From: Bacteroidales bacterium
GTDB lineage: Bacteria > Bacteroidota > Bacteroidia > Bacteroidales > VadinHA17
Assembly (NCBI GenBank): GCA_012514255.1
Contig: JAAZAP010000116.1
Location: 1-23,402 of the forward strand
Length of the DNA stretch: 23,402 nt
Direction: 5' to 3'
Position 1 is the first letter of the stretch. The number at the start of each line of letters is the position of its first letter. The translations under genes were made by a program, and so were the position numbers. Below the pieces are notes generated by a model. The model ran no database searches, was not told where the DNA came from, and saw only the letters and a list, made by a program, of their open reading frames with translations. Shown piece after piece: positions 16,149-23,402 of the stretch.

Positions 16149-16200
16149 CTATTCAAATACCCCCTGAATCCTGACATTCGTTCAGGCATCCGGATGATGG

Positions 16201-16232
16201 GTTGACTTTGGCATCTCTGTGACGTAACTTTG
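16201..16232 (+). promoter_or_regulatory. Promoter of the SdiA-regulated-type gene
   Basis: GTTG at 16201-16204 and TAACTTTG at 16225-16232 are separated by 20 bp, a full match to the Bacteroidetes -33/-7 arrangement. The expected transcript starts near 16238, about 19 nt before the ATG at 16257. This rules out the in-frame TTG at 16230, which is part of the -7 box. Confidence 0.75.
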
Positions 16233-16256
16233 AGATTCATCAAAGCCCGGGCGCAG

Positions 16257-17162
16257 ATGTCAGGAACCAAGATTACTGCACGTTTACTGCTCTTGTCATG
16301 CATAACCCTGTCCAACTGCATTAATCAGGGAGACAAAAGCACCCGTTCAGCTGCTGTCAGAAACATCAATCGTATTGGCTATGACTTGTCCACGCCTGAT
16401 AAGACAATGATTTTACCCCCGGCGCTTCTTGAAGTATCAGGAATTGCCGTCATAGATTCAACTACTGTAGCCTGCATCCAGGATGAGAATGGGATAGTGT
16501 TCATCTATGACCTGGTGAAAAAGGAGGTCACGGATCATTTCATTTTTCACTACCCGGGTGATTACGAGGGCATAGCAAGTGTCGCCGGCTCATTTTACGT
16601 ACTGAGAAGCGATGGTACAATATTCGAAACCAGGCCTAATCGATCAGCGGACTTTACGCAACAGCTATCTTCAACAGGCGGCCCCCCTGCAGATTATGAA
16701 GGACTCTGTTATGACAGGCGTAATCACAGGCTGCTGATTGTACCTAAGAGCAACCCGGAAAAAGAGTCCGGAGATCCGGAGAGACATCCTGTCTACGGAC
16801 TTGACCTTATTTCTGACAATCCCGGATGGAAGAACGTGCTGGAATTTGATCTGCCGGCGATAGCCAGCTATGCTTCGGAAAATGATATCAATACCCCCGG
16901 CGACAAAAGTAAAATAAGTCTCAAGGTTTCTGGCATAGCCATCCATCCTCTGACAGACCTGATATTTGTAATTTCAGCCGCTAACCGGATGCTCTTCGTT
17001 TTTAATGAGGATGGGGCTGTTAATTACATCGAAAAGCTTGATCCGGATCTGTTCAGCATGCCCGAAGGTATATCATTCCATGACAACGGTGATATGTTGA
17101 TATCAAATGAAGGCAGTGTCAATCCTCCTACAATATTGCTATTCAAATATCAACAACCATGA
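16257..17162 (+). CDS. SdiA-regulated-domain-type beta-propeller lipoprotein
   Basis: A 301-residue exported lipoprotein (signal MSGTKITARLLLLSCITLSN with lipobox Cys21). The remainder has repeated beta-propeller-like blades: PPALLEVSGIAVIDSTTVAC, GDYEGIASVAGSFYVLRSDG, DYEGLCYDRRNHRLLIVPKS, KVSGIAIHPLTDLIFVISAA and the C-terminal MPEGISFHDNGDMLISNEG. This matches the SdiA-regulated (YjiK-like) / phytase-like propeller pattern; the molecular function of that family is not established. The gene has its own strong promoter and overlaps the next gene by four bases (ATGA), so the two proteins are probably made together. Confidence 0.8.
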   Translation: MSGTKITARLLLLSCITLSNCINQGDKSTRSAAVRNINRIGYDLSTPDKTMILPPALLEVSGIAVIDSTTVACIQDENGIVFIYDLVKKEVTDHFIFHYPGDYEGIASVAGSFYVLRSDGTIFETRPNRSADFTQQLSSTGGPPADYEGLCYDRRNHRLLIVPKSNPEKESGDPERHPVYGLDLISDNPGWKNVLEFDLPAIASYASENDINTPGDKSKISLKVSGIAIHPLTDLIFVISAANRMLFVFNEDGAVNYIEKLDPDLFSMPEGISFHDNGDMLISNEGSVNPPTILLFKYQQP

Positions 17163-18274
17163 AAGCCGTATCTGCATATAAAACCAGGAGTGCATGTTGT
17201 ATTCTCGTCTGCTCCGTACTGATTGTCGTCCTGCCATCCCGCTTCCCGGCCTATGGCCAGATTAATACAGCCAGCCGGGAGCAACAGGAGCCTGATCCTT
17301 CGATAAGATATCTTTCACTGTTTGAAGATGAAGATATCCTTGAGGTCTCACTGTACATGGATGTTTCCAAATTCCTGAAAAAAGCCGAAAGGGAACAGTC
17401 GCTTGACGGGATCATGATTATACATCTCAGTCAAACAGACTCCATTGAAAGAAAAGTAACAATAAAATACCGTGGTCAGTCAAGGTATGAAAGATGCAAA
17501 TACCCGCCGGCAAGAATCATTTTCAAGAAACCTGTTTATGAAGGCTCTGATTCAGGAAGAATAAAGAAAATCAAGCTGGTTAACCAGTGCCAGCCTGGTT
17601 CGGTATATGGAGATTATCTTATCCGGGAATATCTCGTCTACAAACTCTATAATGTGGTTACTGATACGAGCTTCAGGGCCCGGTTGGTAAGATTGAGCCT
17701 TATTGACCCGAAAAGGAAACCGATCATACAGTATGGAATGCTCCTTGAACCAGAAGGACTTATCGAGACTAGATTGAACCTGTTGGAGGTTAGATCCAGG
17801 GCTCTGTCTCAGAGACATATGCATCCGCATATGATAGACCGGATAGCGATATTCAATTATATGGTTGCCAACTGGGACTGGTCTGTGCCGGGCCAGCATA
17901 ATATTTCCGTGTTTACATCGCCAATAGCTGACCTTGCTGGAATGGGAATCCCTGTTCCGTTCGATTTTGATCTGACCGGAGTGGTTAATGCCGATTATGC
18001 CATCCCTCCCCCGGGGTTTGGCATAGAGACCAACCGGGAAAGACTGTTTCTTGGCATGTGTCGTGACAGAGAGGTATTTGAAAACGAACTTATGGCCTTC
18101 CTGGAAAAGAGAGAAGAGTTCTGCGCCATTATCAATGTTTCCCCACACCTGAGCAAATCAGCTAAAAGGGATATTATTTCCTTTCTTGATCTGTTTTTCG
18201 TACAACTGGAAAAACCAAGAGGCCGTGATAGAATGATCGACACCTTTCAGGCAACCTGCAAAGATTTCAAATGA
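17159..18274 (+). CDS. Exported CotH-kinase-like protein
   Basis: A 371-residue protein with a signal peptide or anchor (hydrophobic about residues 11-32). YRGQSRYERCKYPPARIIF (104-122) and GDYLIREYLVYKLYN (151-165) resemble the nucleotide-binding half of CotH-type atypical kinases. NYMVANWDWSVPGQHNISVF (233-252) and VPFDFDLTG (266-274) resemble their catalytic HN/D and PWDLD-like metal-binding segments. CotH proteins phosphorylate secreted proteins in spore-formers; similar genes are often found beside DUF4956 genes, as here. Translation is coupled to the propeller gene (ATGA). The family call rests on remote motif similarity and should be treated as provisional; kinase activity is inferred. 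Confidence 0.6.
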   Translation: MKAVSAYKTRSACCILVCSVLIVVLPSRFPAYGQINTASREQQEPDPSIRYLSLFEDEDILEVSLYMDVSKFLKKAEREQSLDGIMIIHLSQTDSIERKVTIKYRGQSRYERCKYPPARIIFKKPVYEGSDSGRIKKIKLVNQCQPGSVYGDYLIREYLVYKLYNVVTDTSFRARLVRLSLIDPKRKPIIQYGMLLEPEGLIETRLNLLEVRSRALSQRHMHPHMIDRIAIFNYMVANWDWSVPGQHNISVFTSPIADLAGMGIPVPFDFDLTGVVNADYAIPPPGFGIETNRERLFLGMCRDREVFENELMAFLEKREEFCAIINVSPHLSKSAKRDIISFLDLFFVQLEKPRGRDRMIDTFQATCKDFK

Positions 18275-18877
18275 TCATGTCTCATAAAAGATATCCAGCA
18301 CCGCTATCCTCTCCTTGTAGTTTACCCTGCGGATCCTGATCTTCTTGATGTCAAGGCCGGTCATTTCAGCTACATTGGCCAATAGCTCCTTTTTGTTATG
18401 AGGTTTCAGCATCTCGAGATTATCATAGATTATAGGGTGCGAACTGTATTTATCCTTTTTGGTAAGAAAATATTCCAGAACAAATGCTGAAGCAATGATT
18501 ATAATGTTAAAAATCACCACTCCCAGGAACGGAAATTTCCCTTTCAGATCAAGGGAGTTAAGTGCAGAGATGGCAATTACAGCAAAAAGATAGGCCATAT
18601 TCTTGACATCAAAACTTACCGTCCTCAGATTGAGAATGGTAAATATTGCAAATAATCCTATTGCCATCTGAAATTCCATTGCCACAATTTTCAGCATAGC
18701 CCCGATAAAGAATATTACTATTCCCATCAGAAAGAACCCGAAGAGGTAGTTCGACTTTCCGGAAAACCGGTAGTAGACAACTCTTAAAAGGAGGAAAAGG
18801 AAAACAAGGTTCATCGCAAATCTCTCCAAAATGGCCCAGAATGCAGGATTGTCAAGATTGAAAAACTCAGTTGTCAT
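18275..18877 (-). CDS. DUF4956-type multi-pass membrane protein
   Basis: A 200-residue membrane protein with about four hydrophobic segments in residues 15-140 (for example LVFLFLLLRVVYY and FFLMGIVIFFIGAML). A conserved MAIGLFAIFTILNLRTVSFDVKNMAYLFA region is followed by a cytosolic C-terminal tail (DIKKIRIRRVNYKERIAVLDIFY). This layout matches DUF4956, whose members commonly neighbour VTC-type polyphosphate polymerase and CotH genes; the function is unknown. It converges on the CotH-like gene with the two stop codons exactly abutting (TGATCA, 18272-18277). Confidence 0.85.
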   Translation of the reverse strand: MTTEFFNLDNPAFWAILERFAMNLVFLFLLLRVVYYRFSGKSNYLFGFFLMGIVIFFIGAMLKIVAMEFQMAIGLFAIFTILNLRTVSFDVKNMAYLFAVIAISALNSLDLKGKFPFLGVVIFNIIIIASAFVLEYFLTKKDKYSSHPIIYDNLEMLKPHNKKELLANVAEMTGLDIKKIRIRRVNYKERIAVLDIFYET

Positions 18878-19208
18878 GGTTTCCGGTACGAAAACTGATC
18901 ATATCAGGCGTCAGAATGAATCCTGATTTTGTTATCTAAGGGTAAATATATGAAATGTTAAACCTGAAGTCAATTATTTACAGGAAAATAGAACCAACAA
19001 TATATCTTTTATCACGATTTTTTTAGAGAAACCTATGGTCTGCAATAAATTTTTCAATTCCATGACTGGAGCGTCTCGTCTCAGGAACCGGATCTTATTT
19101 TGTTTCTGGAGCTGGTAAGAACCAGGAACAATGTCACGGAAGAAGTGTTATCTTTTCGGGAAATAATGCCGGTTTACCGGCCCGGAAAAGACATTAGTGC
19201 AAAAAGCA
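18878..19208. other. AT-rich divergent intergenic region
   Basis: Between the minus-strand DUF4956 gene and the plus-strand phosphatase gene. No convincing reading frame or RNA gene is seen. It holds a weak -7 box TATCTTTT (19149-19156), a small hairpin CTGGT/ACCAG (19112-19125) and a GCCGG/CCGGC hairpin with a TTTA loop (19168-19181) that would lie in the phosphatase leader. Confidence 0.5.
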
Positions 19209-20306
19209 ATGAAAAAGCAATTTCTCTTCCTGGCAACCTGCCTCATCCTGAGCCTGGGCCTGTCATCCGCCAGCCCGGCAGGGATGAGGGACAGTGTTAT
19301 CAATGACGGACCCTATATCTTTCTGACGGGCGATACTCTCAGGGTCTTAAGAATTGAAAAAAGTCGGCTTCAGGAGGATTATCTTTTGCCTGACAATCCA
19401 TCCGTGATAATGCTTCCTTCCGGGCAGTCAACAAGTTACAGGGAACTGATGAAGGTTTTCAGTCAGAAATCCAGGTATCGGCAGCGTTACAACCGGATTG
19501 ACAGTATTGCTGTTATCAGCGACGTTCACGGATACTATAACACTTATCTTGATCATCTGCTATCAAACGGGATCATAGACAAAGACCTGAACTGGAAATT
19601 CGGCAAGGGGCATCTGGTTTTCTTGGGCGACGCCTTCGACAGGGGTGATCAGGTAACCGAAATTCTCTGGCATATGTTTAAACTTGAAAGACAGGCTGTA
19701 AAACAGGGAGGCATGGTTCATTTTATTCTTGGAAATCATGAATCAATGATCTTTGCAGGGGATGTGAGATATATTCATGAAAAATACAGGCGGGTTGAAG
19801 CTATTTCAGGAAAGGATTATACATGTCTTTACTCCGAAGCTACTGTGTTGGGTAGATGGCTCCGTTCAAAACCGGCAATGATCACAATCAACGATATTCT
19901 TTTTGTTCATGGAGGAGTCTCTCCGGAATTTTTACGAAAAGAATTGAAGATCAAACAAGTCAATCAGATCTTTACTGAAAGGATTATTGGCAAAGAAATA
20001 TCTTCTCACACCGCAGATGAAGAGGTGAAGCTTTTAAGCGGGAACGAGGGGCCGTTGTGGTACAGGGGATTTTTTACAGATACTGCATTAACCGCAGAAA
20101 GTGTGAATGCCATTCTTAATTTTTACGGCAAAGAACGGATTGTTGTCGGACACTCTCCTCAAAAAAACATTACACCCCTCTTTGACAATAAGGTCATCGG
20201 TGTTGATACGGGAATCGGCTACGGACAACCGGGTTATATGCTTATCTATAAGCAGGGACGCCTTTTAATAGGATACCGATCCGGAGAAAGAGCCGGACTG
20301 TTTTAA
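19209..20306 (+). CDS. Exported PPP-type metallophosphatase
   Basis: A 365-residue protein with a signal peptide (MKKQFLFLATCLILSLGLSSAS). The catalytic motifs of the calcineurin-like/PPP phosphatase family are intact: SDVHGY (104-109, Asp105 and His107), GDAFDRG (140-146), GNHES (175-179), HGG (234-236) and GHS (314-316), which together ligate two metal ions. The layout resembles the Shewanella-like branch of PPP phosphatases, suggesting activity on phosphoproteins or small phosphoesters in the periplasm. I start at ATG 19209, where the signal peptide begins; a GTG at 19197 would add four residues. It stands beside a CotH-like kinase candidate, so the pair may act on common substrates. That link is inference. 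Confidence 0.9.
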   Translation: MKKQFLFLATCLILSLGLSSASPAGMRDSVINDGPYIFLTGDTLRVLRIEKSRLQEDYLLPDNPSVIMLPSGQSTSYRELMKVFSQKSRYRQRYNRIDSIAVISDVHGYYNTYLDHLLSNGIIDKDLNWKFGKGHLVFLGDAFDRGDQVTEILWHMFKLERQAVKQGGMVHFILGNHESMIFAGDVRYIHEKYRRVEAISGKDYTCLYSEATVLGRWLRSKPAMITINDILFVHGGVSPEFLRKELKIKQVNQIFTERIIGKEISSHTADEEVKLLSGNEGPLWYRGFFTDTALTAESVNAILNFYGKERIVVGHSPQKNITPLFDNKVIGVDTGIGYGQPGYMLIYKQGRLLIGYRSGERAGLF

Positions 20307-20401
20307 CAGCCTGGCATAAACATGAGGTGACCGGCTGACTGGTTTCCGTCAATTCCAACTGTATCAATACTCTTTGACTTAAGGCGCATGGAGTTTTTAA
20401 A

Positions 20402-20409
20402 TATATTTG
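20402..20409 (+). promoter_or_regulatory. -7 box for the acyltransferase-like gene
   Basis: TATATTTG, a perfect TAnnTTTG, lies 23 bp ahead of ATG 20433. The -33 partner is weak (CTTA near 20378-20381, 20-bp spacer). It indicates that the upstream in-frame ATG at 20388 is not used. Confidence 0.5.
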
Positions 20410-20432
20410 AGAAAACCGATAACAGATGTTCA

Positions 20433-21620
20433 ATGAAGTCAGTCAGCCGGATAATCTCCATTGATATAATGCGGGGTCTTACTCTCCTGCTGATGCTGTT
20501 TGTCAATGACCTTAACATGAAAGTGGCACCCGCCTGGCTCGGACATATGAAGGCGGACTATGACGGTATGGGGCTTGCCGACTGGGTTTTTCCCGGGTTC
20601 CTGTTCATAGTAGGCATGGCAATCCCTTTTGCAATTTCAGGCAGACTAAAAAAGGGCGACCCGATATACAGGGTAGTTATTCATATAGCTATCCGGACAG
20701 TAAGCCTCCTGATAATCGGCGTGCTTATGCTCAACTCCGGAAGGATCAACCCTGAAACCACCGGGATGGGCAGAAACCTGTGGGCATTGCTCATGTATGT
20801 CTCCGTTTTCCTGGTATGGAATGACTACCCCCGGGGAAGATACAATCTGTTATTCCTGATAATGAGAGCTGCCGGCATTGCAGCACTCATCTTCCTGGCA
20901 ATAATTTTCAGGTCGGGCACCACGGAAGACCCCGGCTGGATGATAACAGGGTGGTGGGGAATTCTTGGCCTCATAGGGTGGGGTTATCTCGTCGCATCAT
21001 TGACATACCTCGTAACACATGATTCAATAACCGGAACGGCAATCGCCGCGATCTTCTTCCTGGCTGTGAATATTATGGATGCTTCAGGTTTACTCGGATT
21101 TCTTGATCCGGTCAGGCCGGTCCTTGGGATAATCATCCAGGGCAATGTTCCGCTGATAGTGCTGACCGGAATGCTTGCCGGTGCACTAATAAGAAAAATG
21201 AGGGAAGCAGGCCACGAGCGAATACTTATGACACTTGTAACCCTTGGATTTCTGTCTCTTGCCATCGGATTCATCCTGAGAAACTGGTTCATCATCTCAA
21301 AAATCATGGCCACTCCCAGTTGGGGTATGATCTGCAGCGGCATCAGCTTTTTGGTTTTTGCCCTGATCTACTGGCTTGCAGATGTCAGGGGCCTGACAAA
21401 ATGGGCTGCGGTGGTCAGGCCTGCAGGGAAGTACTCGCTGACCACCTACCTCGCCCCGGATATCCTTTACCACGCCATATGGATGTCGGCCATCCCGGTA
21501 CTCATGTACAAGCAGTCGTCAGAGCCGCTTATAGTCATTACCGGGTCAATTGCCTGGGCACTTCTTATGGCCGGGCTTACAGCTCTGCTTGCCAGAATCA
21601 ACATTAAACTGAAGCTATAA
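20433..21620 (+). CDS. Multi-pass acyltransferase-like membrane protein (DUF5009/HGSNAT-like)
   Basis: A 395-residue membrane protein with about ten hydrophobic segments. The N-terminal signature RIISIDIMRGLTLLLMLFVN followed by GLADWVFPGFLFIVGMAIPF is typical of the DUF5009 / heparan-alpha-glucosaminide N-acetyltransferase-like group, in which a membrane enzyme transfers acetyl groups to amino sugars. The substrate here is unknown. KYSLTTYLAPDILYHAIW near the C-terminus is a matching family block. I start at ATG 20433 because a promoter box (20402-20409) lies between it and the upstream in-frame ATG at 20388. It converges on the SGNH gene with five bases between stops. Confidence 0.85.
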   Translation: MKSVSRIISIDIMRGLTLLLMLFVNDLNMKVAPAWLGHMKADYDGMGLADWVFPGFLFIVGMAIPFAISGRLKKGDPIYRVVIHIAIRTVSLLIIGVLMLNSGRINPETTGMGRNLWALLMYVSVFLVWNDYPRGRYNLLFLIMRAAGIAALIFLAIIFRSGTTEDPGWMITGWWGILGLIGWGYLVASLTYLVTHDSITGTAIAAIFFLAVNIMDASGLLGFLDPVRPVLGIIIQGNVPLIVLTGMLAGALIRKMREAGHERILMTLVTLGFLSLAIGFILRNWFIISKIMATPSWGMICSGISFLVFALIYWLADVRGLTKWAAVVRPAGKYSLTTYLAPDILYHAIWMSAIPVLMYKQSSEPLIVITGSIAWALLMAGLTALLARINIKLKL

Positions 21621-21625
21621 TCCGC

Positions 21626-22393
21626 TTATTCCTCTTTGCTGTTTCCTGTTATCTCCAATACCACCCTGCGGAAGAAATCCACATCCATCTGATCAATCCT
21701 CATGAGGATTATCCCTTCGCCACGACTGTCCCTGACGGCAGGTACCCCGGGAATTGTCTCCGGCAACTCGCCTGTGATTGTGGCAACAAAGACGCAGGCC
21801 GTGAGATAGGTGCCGAGGTCTGACGGGTGCGTTCCGTCAGGGTCGTAGAGTTTTATCTCAGGCCGCAGTGACCGGGCCAGAGCCCACGCCTCTCCTGTCG
21901 GCACCACAGTTGCCTTATTGAGCGCAGCTGCCTCACGGTACACCCTGCTGATGACTTCCTGCTGCTGAGGAACCTTTTCCCTGGCCCAGGTGATGTAGTA
22001 GAAGGGCATGGCGCCGTTCTGCCTTATCAGATCACTGAACAGACCCAGGTAGAAAAACGCACTGTCCCTCTCATTTATCGTTCCCAGGCTCCACTCCTGC
22101 AACACCACGATATCATAGCCGCCGTTCCTGATTTTATCCATGGTGTTGAGTCCACGCACTCCTCGCCAGTGCTCGCTCAGCTTCGCCCCGCCAACTGTAA
22201 CCTTCTCCGTGACAAGGACCGTTCCGGTCCGCTCCGAGAGCACAGATACCACCTGCGGCAGGTTTTCAAAATAGGTGTAGCTGTTGCCAACAAAAAGTAT
22301 CCGAAGGGTATCCTTCTTATCCTGTGCCGGGCTGACGAGGGTCAGCAGGCTGAAGATCACCGTTAATAAAAAGTAAGAGCTTCTTTTATCCAT
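21626..22393 (-). CDS. Exported SGNH-type hydrolase
   Basis: A 255-residue protein with a signal peptide (about 1-23, ending SPAQ). ILFVGNSYT gives the block I nucleophile Ser38, VGG at 67-69 the oxyanion glycine, and YDPDGTHPSDLGTYL (183-197) the block V Asp186/His189. This fits the SGNH/GDSL esterase fold, with likely substrates being acetylated or acylated sugars in the periplasm. The usual LQEQS segment is LQEWS (98-102), a small departure. The MBL-fold gene lies 75 bp upstream on the same strand, so they may be co-transcribed. The substrate is unknown. Confidence 0.88.
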   Translation of the reverse strand: MDKRSSYFLLTVIFSLLTLVSPAQDKKDTLRILFVGNSYTYFENLPQVVSVLSERTGTVLVTEKVTVGGAKLSEHWRGVRGLNTMDKIRNGGYDIVVLQEWSLGTINERDSAFFYLGLFSDLIRQNGAMPFYYITWAREKVPQQQEVISRVYREAAALNKATVVPTGEAWALARSLRPEIKLYDPDGTHPSDLGTYLTACVFVATITGELPETIPGVPAVRDSRGEGIILMRIDQMDVDFFRRVVLEITGNSKEE

Positions 22394-22468
22394 TTCTGTT
22401 ATCCTTTGTTGTATTCACAATCAATCATCTCTCTGCTTTTTGACTTTCTGTGACCGAGGCAGGTTAAT

Positions 22469-23203
22469 TTACAAATGAGGCACCGATCTCCTCTTTTCAA
22501 ATTCCTCCTTCAGTTCACCCATGCTCACCGGCTTTCCGTGCCCCGGCAGGACAGTCGCGCAACCGGTATCAATAATCTTCTTCCAGCTGTTGATGAGTAT
22601 CTCCGTATCATCTGCAAAGGGAGGAAAAGGCTTTCCCGGGGTTGTGCCAATGATGGAATCTCCTGCAACAGCTATCTCATCATCAATCACCAAGGTTGCC
22701 CCTCCCGGTGAATGGCCGGGGGTATGGATTATGTACCCGTTAATGCCGTAACGGTTCAGGTCAAACCGGTCAGTGAAGACATGATCAGCCCGGCATGGGT
22801 CATACCTGAAGGCCGGACCAATCTTCCTGCCGATGTTCACCAGTCCTCTTGTGACTGTATATGTCCCCTCAGGGATAGGTGTATCGCCGCCGGCAAGGAA
22901 ATGGCTCTCAGCCTCCTGAACCACCACCTCCGCCCCATACTCCGCCTGTAGCCAGGCAGCATTGCCGGCATGGTCAAAATGAGTATGTGTAAGTATCACT
23001 GCCTCGGGAATCAGTCCCCTGCGCTCCAGTGCATGCTCTATCCTGCTGCGGTCAAACGAGATGCCCGTGTCAACCAGGATAGTCCTGCTGTTCCGCGTTA
23101 CCACCCATATATTGCACCTGGCAGGCGTCAGCCTGATCACGCTTGTGCCACCGGCTGTGTCAGGGATGCTAATCATGACACTAAGATAACACTCATGGTT
23201 CAT
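22469..23203 (-). CDS. MBL-fold metallo-hydrolase
   Basis: A 244-residue metallo-beta-lactamase-fold hydrolase. HTHFDH (His73, His75, Asp77, His78) and the later HTPGHSPGG, AGDSIIG and LPGHGKPVS blocks supply the two-metal site. No signal peptide is visible, so it is probably cytoplasmic. The reaction is not deducible; glyoxalase-II-like thioester or lactone hydrolysis is typical for the fold. The start is ATG 23203; an internal ATG at 23176 would remove nine residues and is a credible alternative. A minus-strand near-match -7 box TATCATTG (23232-23225) fits the longer form with a 15-nt leader. Confidence 0.9.
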   Translation of the reverse strand: MNHECYLSVMISIPDTAGGTSVIRLTPARCNIWVVTRNSRTILVDTGISFDRSRIEHALERRGLIPEAVILTHTHFDHAGNAAWLQAEYGAEVVVQEAESHFLAGGDTPIPEGTYTVTRGLVNIGRKIGPAFRYDPCRADHVFTDRFDLNRYGINGYIIHTPGHSPGGATLVIDDEIAVAGDSIIGTTPGKPFPPFADDTEILINSWKKIIDTGCATVLPGHGKPVSMGELKEEFEKRRSVPHL

Positions 23204-23205
23204 CT

Positions 23206-23238
23206 GTTGTCATTTTGTGGTAAACAATGATAACTTTG
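23206..23238 (+). promoter_or_regulatory. Promoter of the PhzF-family gene
   Basis: GTTG (23206-23209), a 21-bp spacer and TAACTTTG (23231-23238, a perfect -7 box), followed 21 bp later by the ATG. Its -7 box overlaps the likely minus-strand -7 box of the MBL-fold gene by two bases. Confidence 0.7.
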
Positions 23239-23259
23239 GGACGGTAAAAAAGAAACAAA

Positions 23260-23402
23260 ATGATGACTATCCCTCTTTACCAGGTCGACGCCTTCACACA
23301 CGGGCCCTTCACCGGCAATCCCGCTGCAGTATGCGTTCTGACCGAGCCGGTCACCGTGGAGACCATGCAGAAGATTGCAATGGAAAACAACCTGTCAGAG
23401 AC
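23260..23402 (+). CDS. PhzF family isomerase/epimerase, N-terminal fragment
   Basis: The first 47 codons of a PhzF-type (phenazine biosynthesis-like/diaminopimelate-epimerase fold) protein, cut by the window end. PLYQVDAFTHGPFTGNPAAV is the family N-terminus, and the NNLSE at the end carries the conserved catalytic Glu. Two ATGs lie in tandem (23260, 23263); I take the first. The cognate reaction is not known; most family members outside phenazine clusters have uncharacterised isomerase activity. Confidence 0.88.
   Translation, partial: MMTIPLYQVDAFTHGPFTGNPAAVCVLTEPVTVETMQKIAMENNLSE

Noticed and set aside
16163..16186. Intrinsic terminator after tRNA-Leu
   Set aside because: A 6-bp stem with a 12-nt loop is present but no T tract follows.
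15820..16321. Two minus-strand open frames (109 and 86 codons) covering the tRNA gene, reading GAGIEPARHCC and SRDRTGTALLP
   Set aside because: These are antisense translations of tRNA-Leu, a well-known annotation artefact; they have no promoter or protein-like composition outside the tRNA.
19100..19306. 68-codon plus-strand frame ahead of the phosphatase gene
   Set aside because: It overlaps the phosphatase signal peptide in another frame and has no recognisable features.

Overview
The window looks like chromosomal DNA from a Bacteroidetes bacterium, most likely an environmental or uncultured Bacteroidales/Marinilabiliales-type lineage; the genus cannot be told from the sequence. Reasons: the order rpsI-rpsB-tsf followed by pyrH and frr, several matches to the Bacteroidetes -7 box TAnnTTTG with very short leaders and little Shine-Dalgarno signal, an ECF sigma/FecR pair, CarboxypepD_reg-like and STN domains, and a DUF4956 protein.

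Layout. 1-3711 is core housekeeping: the 3' end of rpsI, rpsB, tsf with a strong terminator, a 66-residue DUF2892 membrane protein with a second terminator, then pyrH and frr. 3735-7167 (minus) encodes a penicillin-acylase-family hydrolase preceded by a radical SAM/SPASM protein. 7276-11688 (plus) is a four-gene cluster: a CarboxypepD_reg-like protein, an ECF sigma factor, a FecR anti-sigma factor and a paralogue of the first protein that also carries an STN domain. No TonB receptor barrel is present, so this is an unusual cell-surface-signalling arrangement. 11685-12698 (minus) is an OmpA-type lipoprotein and 12903-14798 (plus) is dxs.

14783-16200 is a repeat-rich stretch around a DUF1080 lipoprotein and tRNA-Leu(CAA). 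It holds three copies (and a degenerate fourth) of a hairpin repeat with a compensated base pair, two heptamer tandem arrays, and two palindromic elements that share flanking words. 16257-20306 holds a secreted SdiA-regulated-type propeller lipoprotein, a secreted CotH-like putative kinase, a DUF4956 membrane protein (minus) and a secreted PPP-type phosphatase, which together suggest extracytoplasmic phosphorylation chemistry. 20433-23402 holds a multi-pass acyltransferase-like membrane protein, an SGNH hydrolase, an MBL-fold hydrolase and the start of a PhzF-family protein.

Genes are packed tightly. Three convergent pairs have stop codons that overlap, abut or lie within a few bases of each other. 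Several of the longest possible reading frames begin at TTG/GTG or ATG codons inside or upstream of promoter elements, and I have moved those starts to the downstream ATG. No phage, insertion sequence, transposase or CRISPR array was seen.
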